From Bremerella sp. TYQ1 (GTDB taxonomy: Bacteria > Planctomycetota > Planctomycetia > Pirellulales > Pirellulaceae): DNA of 64,000 nt. Shown in pieces: positions 26,582 through 35,428 of the stretch. The DNA is taken from contig NZ_CP083740.1 of assembly GCF_020150455.1 (NCBI RefSeq), positions 4,154,001 through 4,218,000 on the forward strand, in the 5' to 3' direction. The position numbers and the translations under genes are program-made. The notes under the pieces are model-generated. The model searched no databases and had not been told where the DNA came from. It saw only the letters and a list, made by a program, of their open reading frames with translations. How positions within the stretch are numbered: the first letter of the stretch is position 1; every line of letters starts with the position of its first letter.

Positions 26582-27628
26582 ATGAACATTGTAACTACCG
26601 ATTCGCAAACTGCGAGTAGCAATTGTATCGCGAGACCTGCCACATCGCCTAGCGAGGGTTGGAAGGCCTCCATGCGGCATGCTTTTCGCCGAATGGAAGA
26701 CCTCGCCGAGCACCTTCGGCTACCTAAATCGGCCTGGGAAACAGGGCAAACGGCGACCGCCGACTTCCCGCTGTTCGTCCCGCGCGAATTCGCCGCGAAG
26801 ATGCAGCCTGGCAATCTGAACGATCCCCTGCTCCGCCAGGTGCTTCCAATCGAGCAGGAAACCTTTACCACAGAAGGATTTACAACAAATCCTGTAGGCG
26901 ACGACGAAGCGACCCTTAGTCCAGGGCTGCTGCAGAAATATCATGGCCGGGCTTTGCTGGTCACTACCGGAGCGTGTGCGGTCCATTGCCGCTACTGCTT
27001 CCGACGGCACTTTCCCTACGGCGAGGGCCCTAAGGGAATCGACGCTTGGGCCCTCGCATTGCAAGCCATTGCCGAGGACGAAAGCCTTCACGAAATCTTG
27101 TTATCAGGGGGCGATCCCCTCACGCTGACCGATCCCATTTTGCGGCAATTGGCTGAGAAAATTGCCGCCGCGAAGCATATTCGACGGTTGCGACTGCATT
27201 CGCGGCTTCCGGTGATGATCCCCAGCCGGGTCAACGACGAACTTCTTGCTTGGCTGACGGGGACGCGTCTGAAACCGTTTATGGTCGTCCATGTGAATCA
27301 CCCACGCGAACTGGGCGACGATGTCGCCGCCGCGCTAGGCAGGCTATCGGAAGCAGGCATCCCGCTGCTTAATCAAAGCGTTTTGTTGCGGGGAGTGAAC
27401 GACGATGCGGCAACTTTGGCTGAGCTGTCCGAGAAACTGCTCGATCTGTCGGTGATGCCGTATTACCTGCACCAACTGGACCGCGTCCAAGGAGCGGCAC
27501 ATTTTATGGTGCCTCGCGACGAAGGAGAGCGAATCGTCGCGGCCATGCGAGCCAAGCTGCCCGGCTACGCGGTCCCACGCTATGTGGAAGAGATCGCCGG
27601 CGATACCAGCAAACGAGTCATCGCATAA
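26582..27628 (+). CDS. epmB: EF-P lysine 2,3-aminomutase EpmB
   Basis: A 348-residue radical SAM enzyme of the KamA/EpmB family that turns (S)-alpha-lysine into (R)-beta-lysine for attachment to EF-P. The [4Fe-4S] motif is Cys132-x3-Cys136-x2-Cys139 (CAVHCRYC, then FRRHFPYGE), followed by LSGGDPLTL, RLRLHSRLPVMIPSRV and YYLHQLDRVQGAAHF (PLP/substrate segments). Length matches E. coli EpmB (342), and the N-terminal PREFAAKMQPGNLNDPLLRQVLP block is typical of EpmB rather than KamA. It diverges from efp with 87 bases between starts. The ligase epmA is not in the window. Confidence 0.94.
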   Translation: MNIVTTDSQTASSNCIARPATSPSEGWKASMRHAFRRMEDLAEHLRLPKSAWETGQTATADFPLFVPREFAAKMQPGNLNDPLLRQVLPIEQETFTTEGFTTNPVGDDEATLSPGLLQKYHGRALLVTTGACAVHCRYCFRRHFPYGEGPKGIDAWALALQAIAEDESLHEILLSGGDPLTLTDPILRQLAEKIAAAKHIRRLRLHSRLPVMIPSRVNDELLAWLTGTRLKPFMVVHVNHPRELGDDVAAALGRLSEAGIPLLNQSVLLRGVNDDAATLAELSEKLLDLSVMPYYLHQLDRVQGAAHFMVPRDEGERIVAAMRAKLPGYAVPRYVEEIAGDTSKRVIA

Positions 27629-27642
27629 CGCTCTGCTAGCAC

Positions 27643-27676
27643 GAAAAACGGCACGCGATGGTTGGTTCGCGTGCCG
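27643..27676 (-). terminator. terminator after the first thioredoxin-fold gene
   Basis: On the minus strand CGGCACGCGA and TCGCGTGCCG form a perfect 10-bp stem followed by TTTTT. It lies 45 bases after the stop at 27722 and also just after epmB on the other strand. Confidence 0.9.
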
Positions 27677-27721
27677 CACCAGGGAACTCCTCAAAGCGTA
27701 GGCAGCATGCCCCCAACTTTG

Positions 27722-28864
27722 TTAGTTGGCTGCCGGCTTTTCAAGGAGCTGCTGGATCTGCTGTTCAAACTTTTGGAACACCTCGTCCCGGGCACCAATA
27801 TCGATCGAGTGGATCTTTCCTTGCTGGTCGATCAAAACGAAGTGAGGGATCCCGCTCACGAGGTTGAACTCGTACAGCTCGTCAGCACCTTCTTTGATCA
27901 TCGCAGTTGGGTAATTGGTTTTCTTCTCTTCGCACAGCTTGGCCATCATTTGCTGTTCGACTTCCGGAGAAATCTCTTCATCCGCCTTCTCGGCATGATC
28001 CGTCCCTTCGGGCCAGTGGTAGTTGTAGTAGCGAGTGATGCCAATGACTTGGAGGCCTTTGTCGCCATACTTGTCTTGCAGTTCAACAAGATTCGGCACC
28101 GACCACATACAAGGACCACACCAGACGGCCCAGAAATCGAGCAGAAGCACTTTGCCCTTAAGGTCTTCTTCCGTTAGCGAAGGACCACCGACCCAAGCGT
28201 CTGCTTTGAAGGGCATCATCTCTTTGCCTGCCATGTCGCGATACTGCTTGAGGCGGGCAATGTGCCGATCGTAAGAAACGAATTGTCCTTGCGCTCGCTC
28301 ATAGATCTTTGCCGCTGCCGATTCGCCAGCTCCTTTTACGGCATCCATAGCAAACTGCTTTTCGGAAGTGATGAAGGCTTCGTTGCCGGCAATGTCGCTC
28401 CGGAACTCAGGCGTCGCAAAGAACTCGCGAAGCTTCTGCACATAGATCTCGGCCGTCCGCAAATCTTTGGGCGACTTGGCAATTTCCGCTTTGATCGAAT
28501 CCAACGTAAACGCTTTGGCATCCAATTGCACTTCAAGCTGATTCAACGAACGCAGCATCGCCCCGACCGGGTTGGCACCTTTAGGGTCATCCTTCGGCGC
28601 GATGCGGTCGAGTTCCGTTCGGACAGCCTCGATCGTGGCGCGAGCTTGCTCCGGGCTGTCTTCCATCTGTGCGCGAATGATGGTGAAGTTATCGCGGACA
28701 AACTCTGAAAGCTGTCGCACGTTGGTTTCGGGATCTTCCGCATAAGCATTCAATGCCGACAAATTGACCACTTCAACGGCCGGAGCGTTCTCTTCTGCGA
28801 AGGCCGTCGGCGTGAGAACGACACCCAGCAGCAAAGCCAGGATGGCTGGAATATAGGTTTTCAT
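27722..28864 (-). CDS. exported TlpA-like thioredoxin-fold protein (paralogue 1)
   Basis: A 380-residue exported thiol-disulfide protein. The ATG at 28864 opens a signal peptide (MKTYIPAILALLLGVVLTPTAFA). Residues about 30-235 form a helical, coiled-coil-like region unique to this protein and its neighbour. The thioredoxin domain starts near 240 (GKVLLLDFWAVWCGPCMWS, CxxC near 252-255), followed by VIGITRYYNYHWPEG and the cis-Pro GIPHFVLID. A helical insert (EISPEVEQQMMAKLCEEK) sits between. Likely periplasmic oxidoreductase; the target is unknown. It is the downstream member of a tandem pair, 142 bases after its paralogue, with its own terminator. Confidence 0.9.
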   Translation of the reverse strand: MKTYIPAILALLLGVVLTPTAFAEENAPAVEVVNLSALNAYAEDPETNVRQLSEFVRDNFTIIRAQMEDSPEQARATIEAVRTELDRIAPKDDPKGANPVGAMLRSLNQLEVQLDAKAFTLDSIKAEIAKSPKDLRTAEIYVQKLREFFATPEFRSDIAGNEAFITSEKQFAMDAVKGAGESAAAKIYERAQGQFVSYDRHIARLKQYRDMAGKEMMPFKADAWVGGPSLTEEDLKGKVLLLDFWAVWCGPCMWSVPNLVELQDKYGDKGLQVIGITRYYNYHWPEGTDHAEKADEEISPEVEQQMMAKLCEEKKTNYPTAMIKEGADELYEFNLVSGIPHFVLIDQQGKIHSIDIGARDEVFQKFEQQIQQLLEKPAAN

Positions 28865-28953
28865 GTTTTGTTTTCTTTTGGGAATGAAGGTGTAGATCGT
28901 GTGCGCAGCATCCGCGCACATCGCATCGCATGCGAAACCAGAGAGAATGAGAA

Positions 28954-28980
28954 CAGGACCATTCGGAAGGAATGGCCCTG
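28954..28980 (-). terminator. weak hairpin between the two thioredoxin-fold genes
   Basis: On the minus strand CAGGGCCATTC and GAATGGTCCTG pair around a 5-base loop (one wobble), followed by a mixed TTCTCATTCT. It may partly terminate the upstream gene at 29007. Confidence 0.55.
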
Positions 28981-29006
28981 TCAGAGACGCATTAGAAAAG
29001 GCGCGA

Positions 29007-30167
29007 CTAACCTGCAGCTGGCTCAGCGAGCTCTTGCTTGATCAGTTCCTCGAGCTGCTTCGCACGCGCTTCCCCCATGCCGGCATTGGCATACTTGATC
29101 TTGCCGTCGCGGCCGATCAAGACAAAGTGAGGAATGCCGGAAACGGCGTAGAATTCGTACAAAGCTTTGGGATCGGTAACCACGGCGGTTGGGTGCTTCA
29201 AGTCATGTTGAGCGGTGAACTTGTTCAGCACTTCCTGCTCCACTTCCGGAGCAACTTCCTCTTCACCACGCTGCGGGCTGTCGGTCTCTTCCGACCAGGT
29301 GTAACCGTAGTAACGTGTGATGCCGACAATTTGCAGGCCTTCGTCACCATACTTCTCTTGCAGTTCGACCAAGTGAGGAAAGCTGGCCACACAGGGACCG
29401 CACCAGATGGCCCAGAAGTCGAGCAGAACCACTTTGCCTTCGAGCTCTTCCGGCGTAAAGCCTTCGCCGTTGGCCCACACTTCTGCTTCGACCGGCATCA
29501 TTTCTTTGCCGACCATCTCTTGGTAAACCTTCAAACGTTCGATACGGCTACCGAGCGATTTCAGCAACGAAGAAGCACGCTTGTAGGATGCCAACGCGTC
29601 CGATTCTTCGGTTTCTTCTTGCAGCGAATCGATGAACTCGTTCTCTGCCTTCAGGAACGCTTCCATCTTGGCGACGTCTTCGCCGGTTTCTTCGGAAAAC
29701 GCCATGCTGACGCGGGTGATGTACAACGTGATCGCGTCGGTATCGCTTGGGCTTTCGGTCACTTGCGACTTCACTTCGTCCAGCGTCAAACGCTTGGCTG
29801 CGATGCGCGATCGGAACATGTCCAACGAGCGATCGATGCTCATGATCAAACCCTTGGCTTGAACATTTTCTCCCGCTTCGACACCTTCCATGGCTTCCTT
29901 GATCGCGGCGATGTGCTTTTCAGCCGTGTCTGGCGACTCCGACATCTGACCGATCAACAGCTTGAAGTTCTGATTGGCGAAGTCCAACAGAGGCTTCGCT
30001 TCGGTCGTGTCTTCCTTGAATTCTTCGAGCGAATCCAAAGCAACGACTTCTCCCGTGTAAGCTTCGGGAGCTTTCTCTTCGGAAGGCTTGTCTTCGGCTC
30101 GGGCAACATACGACGACCCCGAGACCAGCAGCAATGCTGCAAGAATGGCGAGAGCAAAACGTTTCAT
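29007..30167 (-). CDS. exported TlpA-like thioredoxin-fold protein (paralogue 2)
   Basis: A 386-residue paralogue of the gene next to it. The ATG at 30167 opens a signal peptide (MKRFALAILAALLLVSGSSYVARAE); the longest frame reaches 207 bases upstream but covers a terminator, so it is rejected. Long helical region (about 45-245), then a thioredoxin domain with GKVVLLDFWAIWCGPCVAS (CxxC near 258-261), IVGITRYYGYTW and cis-Pro GIPHFVLIGRDG. A helical insert holds EEVAPEVEQEVLNKF. Same domain order as paralogue 1, with diverged sequence, so an old tandem duplication. Likely periplasmic. Confidence 0.9.
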   Translation of the reverse strand: MKRFALAILAALLLVSGSSYVARAEDKPSEEKAPEAYTGEVVALDSLEEFKEDTTEAKPLLDFANQNFKLLIGQMSESPDTAEKHIAAIKEAMEGVEAGENVQAKGLIMSIDRSLDMFRSRIAAKRLTLDEVKSQVTESPSDTDAITLYITRVSMAFSEETGEDVAKMEAFLKAENEFIDSLQEETEESDALASYKRASSLLKSLGSRIERLKVYQEMVGKEMMPVEAEVWANGEGFTPEELEGKVVLLDFWAIWCGPCVASFPHLVELQEKYGDEGLQIVGITRYYGYTWSEETDSPQRGEEEVAPEVEQEVLNKFTAQHDLKHPTAVVTDPKALYEFYAVSGIPHFVLIGRDGKIKYANAGMGEARAKQLEELIKQELAEPAAG

Positions 30168-30272
30168 GAGATAGTTCTTTTCCTGAAGATGGGAGGACCT
30201 GCTAGGCGCAGCCGTTCCCACAAAGGGAATTCGGAACGTTCGGACGAGGGTATAGAGCAAGCCGAACCGAAA

Positions 30273-30312
30273 CAAAAAAGTTCCGCCTTCTCTCGCGCAC
30301 GAAAGCGGAACC
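30273..30312 (-). terminator. terminator after the 67-residue protein gene
   Basis: On the minus strand GGTTCCGC and GCGGAACT arms close a hairpin (further pairing inside), followed by six T. It lies about 110 bases after the stop at 30421 and ahead of the thioredoxin paralogues, making those a separate unit. Confidence 0.85.
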
Positions 30313-30420
30313 TCCATTATGCGGGTAATGAAATGGGAAGGAAGATGATTTCCCGAGAAATTTCTGCGCTTCACCGAAGGATTTTGGTAGACTTCCCCCG
30401 CTGAAATTCATCGGCAAGCG

Positions 30421-30624
30421 TTAATCGGCCAGCTTCTTTAGGGCCTCGTCGATGACCGCTTGTATGTCGAGATCGCCCGAGTTGATGCTGTCCATGATTG
30501 AATCGACTCGTGTTCCCGCGTCGTATTCTTCGACTTGCGCGATGATGTGATCGATCTCGATATCGGAATAGTTCTCGCCGCGAAGATAATCGCGAAGTTC
30601 TTGGTATTGCTCGTTTTCGGACAT
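30421..30624 (-). CDS. small acidic helical protein
   Basis: A 67-residue acidic protein (MSENEQYQELRDYLRGENYSD...VDSIMDSINSGDLDIQAVIDEALKKLAD) with predicted helices and no membrane segment. I do not recognise a family. Single-gene unit ended by a strong terminator. Composition and start look real, but a short gene is easy to over-call. Confidence 0.7.
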   Translation of the reverse strand: MSENEQYQELRDYLRGENYSDIEIDHIIAQVEEYDAGTRVDSIMDSINSGDLDIQAVIDEALKKLAD

Positions 30625-30766
30625 CTCTCTTCCCCCAGTGCGCCCCTAACTTGCCTGCCCTTTGCCTGGCAGACGTTCGTTAAGAAATTCTCGATTTTGG
30701 CTTGGCCGCGTGGTAAGTTAGAGCGACAACTCCTCCTTCCCGCTCCCCAATCTTACCCCACAAAAC

Positions 30767-32122
30767 ATGATGTTCGCCAATTCTCGTCGCTCGCTGCCGT
30801 TTCGTCCGGTTATGCTGATTCTCCTTTTGCTTCTGCCGTCGGCGATCGTCGCGGACGAATCGCACTGGAAACCGCTCGTCCAAGGCGACCCCGCCGATTG
30901 GCCGCAGTGGCGTGGCCCTGAGGCAATTGGCTTCAGTCCGGCCCAAGACGCTCCTACCAAGTGGAGTGCCGAAGAGAACATCGCGTGGAAGACACCGCTG
31001 GAAGGCTGGGGCGATTCGACGCCTGCGATCGTCGGCGATCAAGTCTTTCTGACGCTGCAAAACGACGCCAACGAACTGCGTCTGCTCCGTTTGAATGCGA
31101 AGACGGGAAAGGTCGAAAAGAACATCCTCGTCGATCAAGCCGAAACGCCTCGCAAAGCGCCCCGCCGCAAGACTCAGAAGTTCCACAATCTGCACAACAT
31201 GGCGAGCCCTTCCCCCGTCGTGCATGGCGATCACGTGGTGGTTCATTTCGGTAATGGCCTGTTGGCGACTTACACCAAGGAAGGCGAAGAACTGTGGCGA
31301 CACAATCTTCAAGAGCTGTACGGCCCCTATTCCATCTGGTGGGGACACGCCAACAGTCCAGTCATCTACGATGGCCTGGTCATCTCGGTCTGCATGCAAG
31401 ATTCGCTTTCCGACTTGCAAGATGAACCGGTCAAAAGCTACTTGATCGCCCACGACTTGAAGACCGGCGAGAAGCGTTGGATGACGCTTCGTATGACGGG
31501 AGCCCCTGCGGAAGAAGCGGACGCCTACACGACGCCTCTGTTGCTCGAAAAAGATGGCCAGGTGCAACTGGTCGTCATGGGTGGCAACACGCTCGACGCC
31601 TACGATCCTGCGACCGGTAAGCAGCTTTGGCAGCTTCCGGGGTTGGTCGGTGGACGCACGGTAACAGGGCCTATCGTCGCGGACGGCAAAGTCTTCACCA
31701 CGCGAGGCATGCGAAAGCCTCTTCTGGCAATTAAGCTGAGCGGCAACGAAGGCAAGCTGACCGAAGATGCCATCTTGTGGGAAGTCGACAAGTCGACGCC
31801 TGACACGCCTTCTCCCGTTTATGCCAACGACATGCTCTTTACCGTCACCGACGACGGCATCGCGCATGCCTACGACGCCCAAAATGGGGAACTGGTTTGG
31901 CGAGAACGCCTCGGCGGTAACTTCAAAGCATCGCCGATCGTCGCCAACGGCAATGTCTATTACATCAACATCGACGGCCGCTGTAGTGTGGTCGCCGCGA
32001 AAGATAGCTACCAACTCGTCAGCGAAAACGAATTGCCTGACACCACGATCGCCTCGCCTGCGATCGCCGACGGAAAGCTGTTCATTCGCGGTAAAGAGCA
32101 CCTCTACTGCATCGGGCAGTAG
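30767..32122 (+). CDS. exported PQQ-type beta-propeller protein
   Basis: A 451-residue protein with a signal peptide (residues about 1-30, FRPVMLILLLLLPSAIVADE). The propeller begins DWPQWRGPEAIGF, with repeated blade motifs (NAKTGKVEKN, DLKTGEKRWM, DPATGKQLWQ, DAQNGELVWR) and ends KLFIRGKEHLYCIGQ. Length is that of a single 8-blade unit. It differs from the two larger propellers at 8.7-13.2 kb in lacking an extra domain. A second Met lies one codon in. Probably periplasmic; the substrate is unknown. Confidence 0.9.
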   Translation: MMFANSRRSLPFRPVMLILLLLLPSAIVADESHWKPLVQGDPADWPQWRGPEAIGFSPAQDAPTKWSAEENIAWKTPLEGWGDSTPAIVGDQVFLTLQNDANELRLLRLNAKTGKVEKNILVDQAETPRKAPRRKTQKFHNLHNMASPSPVVHGDHVVVHFGNGLLATYTKEGEELWRHNLQELYGPYSIWWGHANSPVIYDGLVISVCMQDSLSDLQDEPVKSYLIAHDLKTGEKRWMTLRMTGAPAEEADAYTTPLLLEKDGQVQLVVMGGNTLDAYDPATGKQLWQLPGLVGGRTVTGPIVADGKVFTTRGMRKPLLAIKLSGNEGKLTEDAILWEVDKSTPDTPSPVYANDMLFTVTDDGIAHAYDAQNGELVWRERLGGNFKASPIVANGNVYYINIDGRCSVVAAKDSYQLVSENELPDTTIASPAIADGKLFIRGKEHLYCIGQ

Positions 32123-32145
32123 CGAAGAATCGCTCGCAGCACATG

Positions 32146-32207
32146 CCTTCTTATCCGGTGCCCTCGCTTCTGTTTTTGAAGAGAGCGAAGTGAGGGCCAG
32201 GATAAGG
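32146..32207. repeat. long imperfect hairpin between convergent genes
   Basis: CCTTCTTATCCGGTGCCCTC and its near-complement GAGGGCCAGGATAAGG face each other around a central 30-base section with a further inverted pair (CGCTTC/GAAG). No clear T-run. It sits 24 bases after the propeller stop and may act as a terminator, an mRNA end stabiliser or a REP-like repeat. Confidence 0.5.
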
Positions 32208-32251
32208 GGTCAAGCCATGTTCCCACTTACCAATCAGAACTCAACCTCCGC

Positions 32252-33772
32252 TCAGTCCTTCTTCGCGAGCGGTTTGATCTGGACTTGGATGGTCCCTTGG
32301 TTATCGGCTAGTTCGGCCGGGCTTTCGTTCACTTTTAGGAACAGAATGCAGGGCCCTTCCGGATAGAGCGAATTCCCCAGGCCGACCGTGTTGCTCTTGG
32401 ACAACGGCGTGATCGTTCCGCCGAGCCATGGTTCGTTGCGAAGCGAACCGACCAGCTGCCCCAGCGGCCTTCCTTTCCAGTAATGAATCGTCACGCCGTT
32501 CGGTTCACACATCCATGCCTGTCCGTCGTCGCGGATCTGATACTGACCGATCGCTTTCACTTCATAGTCGACTTCGGGATCAAGCAAAATCCCAGTCGAC
32601 TGCCAGCCTCGGTCGGCTGATATCTCGACAGTCATCGCATCGCCAGAAAACGGAACCGGTTCCCGATACTCGACTTCGTTTCGCTGCCAGTCGTAGCCAT
32701 ACTCGGCGTTGGTCATGAAGACTTCCCAGCCTTCTTCCACCTTCGGCATCACGTCGCCCAGTTCGTTCCACAAGCGTTCACTGAAACCGCCGGTCAGCTT
32801 CACTTGAGCCACCATGTCGCGGAATGTTTTCTGAGTGAGGCTGTTGTTGTCGAGATAGGCACATACACCCCAACACCAGCCATAGGGGCTGTTCTTTTTA
32901 AACTCTTTGTTCTCCGTCCGCATCACAGTCGAGATCGAAAGCGCTTTGCCTTTTTTGATCGAGTCTTGAATGATCTTGATGCGGCCCCACATCGGCGTCG
33001 CTTCTTTCGACTCCGGCATCACCCTGGTTTCCAGCTGGCCGTTCTCCCAGCGATGCGTTCCGAAATGTTCCGCCATTCCCTCCATGTACCAGGGCGGACC
33101 TGCTCCGCCGAGCAGGATGTACATGAACGCATGCGTCCCTTCATGGATCAGCAGATGTCGTCGGTAATAGTCGCTCGGCTGATCGTTCAGCCACAACGCA
33201 TCCCCCTGGTAATAGCCATGCAAAAACTCCGGCAGCGTATCGGGAAAGATCCCGGCTCGGCGGAACTTCTCGTTGTCTGACATCAACACCGCTTTGACTT
33301 TCCAGTCGTCGTTTGCGTTGGGATCGACACGGAAGTATTCGCACCACTGCGGATAGGCCGCATCGAACACGCTCGGCAACTCGTCGATCTCCGGCGACGA
33401 TTCCAGATCGGTATACAGCGTGACATGCTTCCCTTGGATCGTGCGGATCCCGTTGGCGGTCAGCTTCGCTTCGTCCACGGTGAACTGCACTTCCGGCTCG
33501 ATCCGTCCGACCTTCAAGCGGTTCCGTAGCCCGTCCGAGTTCATGAACCCTTGCCCTAACGCATCGGCGTCGCTCTTCGGCTTAGAAAGGGTTGTGTTTG
33601 CCGTGCGAATGTTGGGCTGCTTCGGCTTCTCCGGCACTGGCTTCGGTTTGGGTTTCGACTCCGGCGAAGAAGTATCCGGCGCAGCAGCTACCGGTTTGGC
33701 CGGCGGATCGGACGATCCACAACCAGGAACAACCAGTGATGCCAGAAGAATTGCGAGTACAATGCGTTGCAT
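32252..33772 (-). CDS. lipoprotein with HExxH (gluzincin-like) metallopeptidase domain
   Basis: A 506-residue lipoprotein: leader MQRIVLAILLASLVVPGC with lipobox, then a Lys/Pro-rich linker to about residue 60. The zinc motif His210-Glu-Gly-Thr-His214 is followed by Glu235 in WYMEGMAEHF, giving the HExxH-x(20)-E pattern of gluzincins of the peptidase-MA type. The C-terminal part (about 385-506) has a beta-rich W-x-STGI...VTIHYWKGRPLGQLVGSL layout like the PA-IL/LecA lectin-type domain, which would bind a carbohydrate. Probably an envelope protease or binding protein. Its gene stands alone. The catalytic assignment rests on motifs only. Confidence 0.8.
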   Translation of the reverse strand: MQRIVLAILLASLVVPGCGSSDPPAKPVAAAPDTSSPESKPKPKPVPEKPKQPNIRTANTTLSKPKSDADALGQGFMNSDGLRNRLKVGRIEPEVQFTVDEAKLTANGIRTIQGKHVTLYTDLESSPEIDELPSVFDAAYPQWCEYFRVDPNANDDWKVKAVLMSDNEKFRRAGIFPDTLPEFLHGYYQGDALWLNDQPSDYYRRHLLIHEGTHAFMYILLGGAGPPWYMEGMAEHFGTHRWENGQLETRVMPESKEATPMWGRIKIIQDSIKKGKALSISTVMRTENKEFKKNSPYGWCWGVCAYLDNNSLTQKTFRDMVAQVKLTGGFSERLWNELGDVMPKVEEGWEVFMTNAEYGYDWQRNEVEYREPVPFSGDAMTVEISADRGWQSTGILLDPEVDYEVKAIGQYQIRDDGQAWMCEPNGVTIHYWKGRPLGQLVGSLRNEPWLGGTITPLSKSNTVGLGNSLYPEGPCILFLKVNESPAELADNQGTIQVQIKPLAKKD

Positions 33773-33851
33773 GGGCCGCCTCTGCCCGAAAGGAAGACAA
33801 ACGTTCGGATTGGTGGTATTTTAGACGATAATCGATTTCACGTCTTTGTTC

Positions 33852-34325
33852 ATGTTAAGACATCTGATGCAGGACCATACCTCGCCTGGAAAAACCGGTT
33901 TGCCGAAAGCCCATGCCGCGTGTGCGTTAATTTGCTTCGCCGGCGCGATCATGACATGCTTCGATTGGCCCTCCCCCGCTCCGCAGCATGCTTCGGCCAT
34001 GATGCCGGCTCTTTTGATCTGGGGAGTCGCAGCGCTGTATCAATTTCTGCTCGCTGCAGGCCATTTGCGAACCTCGGTGCTGGATCATCAGCACTTGTTC
34101 AGCAGTAGCCGTTACGAACGTCAGTCCGACGTGGGCTGGATGATCGCCAACGTCGTCGTCCTGGTTGTCGTAGCTCTCTTCTTCGCTCGAAGATCGGAAT
34201 CGATTCCGCTTCTCACAGGGCAAACGACGACACTCGTTTCGCTTCTGGTCACCAGTATCGTGTCGTTGACCGTCTGGGCCATTCGCTGGAAAATAACGCC
34301 CCGCAAACCGAACCCGCCTACTTAA
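33852..34325 (+). CDS. small membrane protein
   Basis: A 157-residue protein with three or four hydrophobic segments (about residues 25-40, 50-70, 94-112 and 125-142). The family is not recognised. The ATG at 33852 is used; another ATG five codons later is possible. The gene ends 17 bases before the solute-binding lipoprotein gene, which suggests co-transcription. It could help that protein, but there is no motif of an ABC permease. Confidence 0.65.
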   Translation: MLRHLMQDHTSPGKTGLPKAHAACALICFAGAIMTCFDWPSPAPQHASAMMPALLIWGVAALYQFLLAAGHLRTSVLDHQHLFSSSRYERQSDVGWMIANVVVLVVVALFFARRSESIPLLTGQTTTLVSLLVTSIVSLTVWAIRWKITPRKPNPPT

Positions 34326-34342
34326 AGCTTAGCTTATCCCTT

Positions 34343-35368
34343 ATGACCGATCGTCTTTCGCTCGCCACGCTCTTGATTCTGTCGCTCGGTCTCTGCTCCT
34401 TCGGCTGTCGTCCTGCGGCAAAGCAGGAAGTCGTGGCCTACACGGCGCTCGATCAAGAGTTCTCGGAAACGCACTTCGACGCGTACGAAAAAGCGACAGG
34501 GGTCGATGTCGTGGCGAAGTACGATACCGAAGCGAACAAAACGGTCGGCCTAACCCAAGCCATCTTGGCCGAGAAAGAACGGCCTCGCTGCGACGTCTTC
34601 TGGAACAACGAGATCCTCAACACGCTCCGCCTGCAAAAAGCAGGTCTGCTTGCTCCGTATCAGCCCAAACATCAGGAGGAATACCCTGCCAGCTTTCGTT
34701 CTTCCCAGGGGCTTTGGTTTGGCTTCGCGGCTCGGGCTCGGATCTTGCTGGTCAACACCGAAAAGCTTGGCAAACGTAAGCCTCCCACGTCGATCTTCGA
34801 CTTAGCCAGCGATTCTTGGAAAGGAGAAGGAGGTTACGCGAAACCACTTTTTGGCACGACGGCGACGCACGCGGCCGTGCTGTTCGATGAACTGGGCGAG
34901 GAGAAAGCGAAAGAGTTTTTCACCCAGCTACAAACCAACGCCAAGATGTTTCCCGGCAACAAGCAAGTCGCCCAGGCCGTCGCCAGTGGGCAAATAGCGT
35001 TCGGTCTGACCGACACTGACGATGCAATGGTGGAAATCGAGTCAGGCCGCCCTGTCGAGATCGTCTATCCCGATCAAGCGGATGGCCAGCTCGGTACGCT
35101 TTTCATTCCCAACACCATCGCCATCATCCAAGGTGGCCCCAACCCCGACGCGGCCCAAGCGTTGGTCGATTACCTGCTGTCCGCGGAAGTTGAAACGGCC
35201 CTCGCCCAGGGCCCCAGTGCCCAGATTCCTCTCAACACAAGGCTCGATATTCCGCTGAAAGTCGAATCCCCCAAAACGATCCGCGCCATGAAAGTCGACT
35301 GGGACGCTTCGGTCGATCAATGGGACAAAGCTGCCGAGTTTCTGCGCGAGACCATCCTGACGAACTAA
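34343..35368 (+). CDS. iron-type (FbpA/AfuA-like) extracellular solute-binding lipoprotein
   Basis: A 341-residue family-1 extracellular solute-binding protein: the leader MTDRLSLATLLILSLGLCSFGC has a lipobox. Marks are VVAYTALDQEFSETHFDAYEKATGVDVVAKYDTEANKTVGLTQ, CDVFWNNEILNTLRLQKAGLLAPYQ, and the C-terminal LGTLFIPNTIAIIQGGPNPDAAQALVDYLLS. This layout resembles ferric-ion (FbpA/AfuA) or 2-aminoethylphosphonate binders. No permease or ATPase lies next to it, so the ligand is uncertain. Probably in one message with the membrane protein upstream (17 bases). Confidence 0.87.
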   Translation: MTDRLSLATLLILSLGLCSFGCRPAAKQEVVAYTALDQEFSETHFDAYEKATGVDVVAKYDTEANKTVGLTQAILAEKERPRCDVFWNNEILNTLRLQKAGLLAPYQPKHQEEYPASFRSSQGLWFGFAARARILLVNTEKLGKRKPPTSIFDLASDSWKGEGGYAKPLFGTTATHAAVLFDELGEEKAKEFFTQLQTNAKMFPGNKQVAQAVASGQIAFGLTDTDDAMVEIESGRPVEIVYPDQADGQLGTLFIPNTIAIIQGGPNPDAAQALVDYLLSAEVETALAQGPSAQIPLNTRLDIPLKVESPKTIRAMKVDWDASVDQWDKAAEFLRETILTN

Positions 35369-35428
35369 GCCGGCAAGCTCAAGTTACGACAGCGGTCCCA
35401 ACCGACCGATGGCCCCTTCGGCCGTCTC

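Noticed and set aside
30680..32101. Frame of 473 codons opposite the third propeller gene
   Set aside because: Antisense shadow; the plus frame has a signal peptide and PQQ-like repeats.
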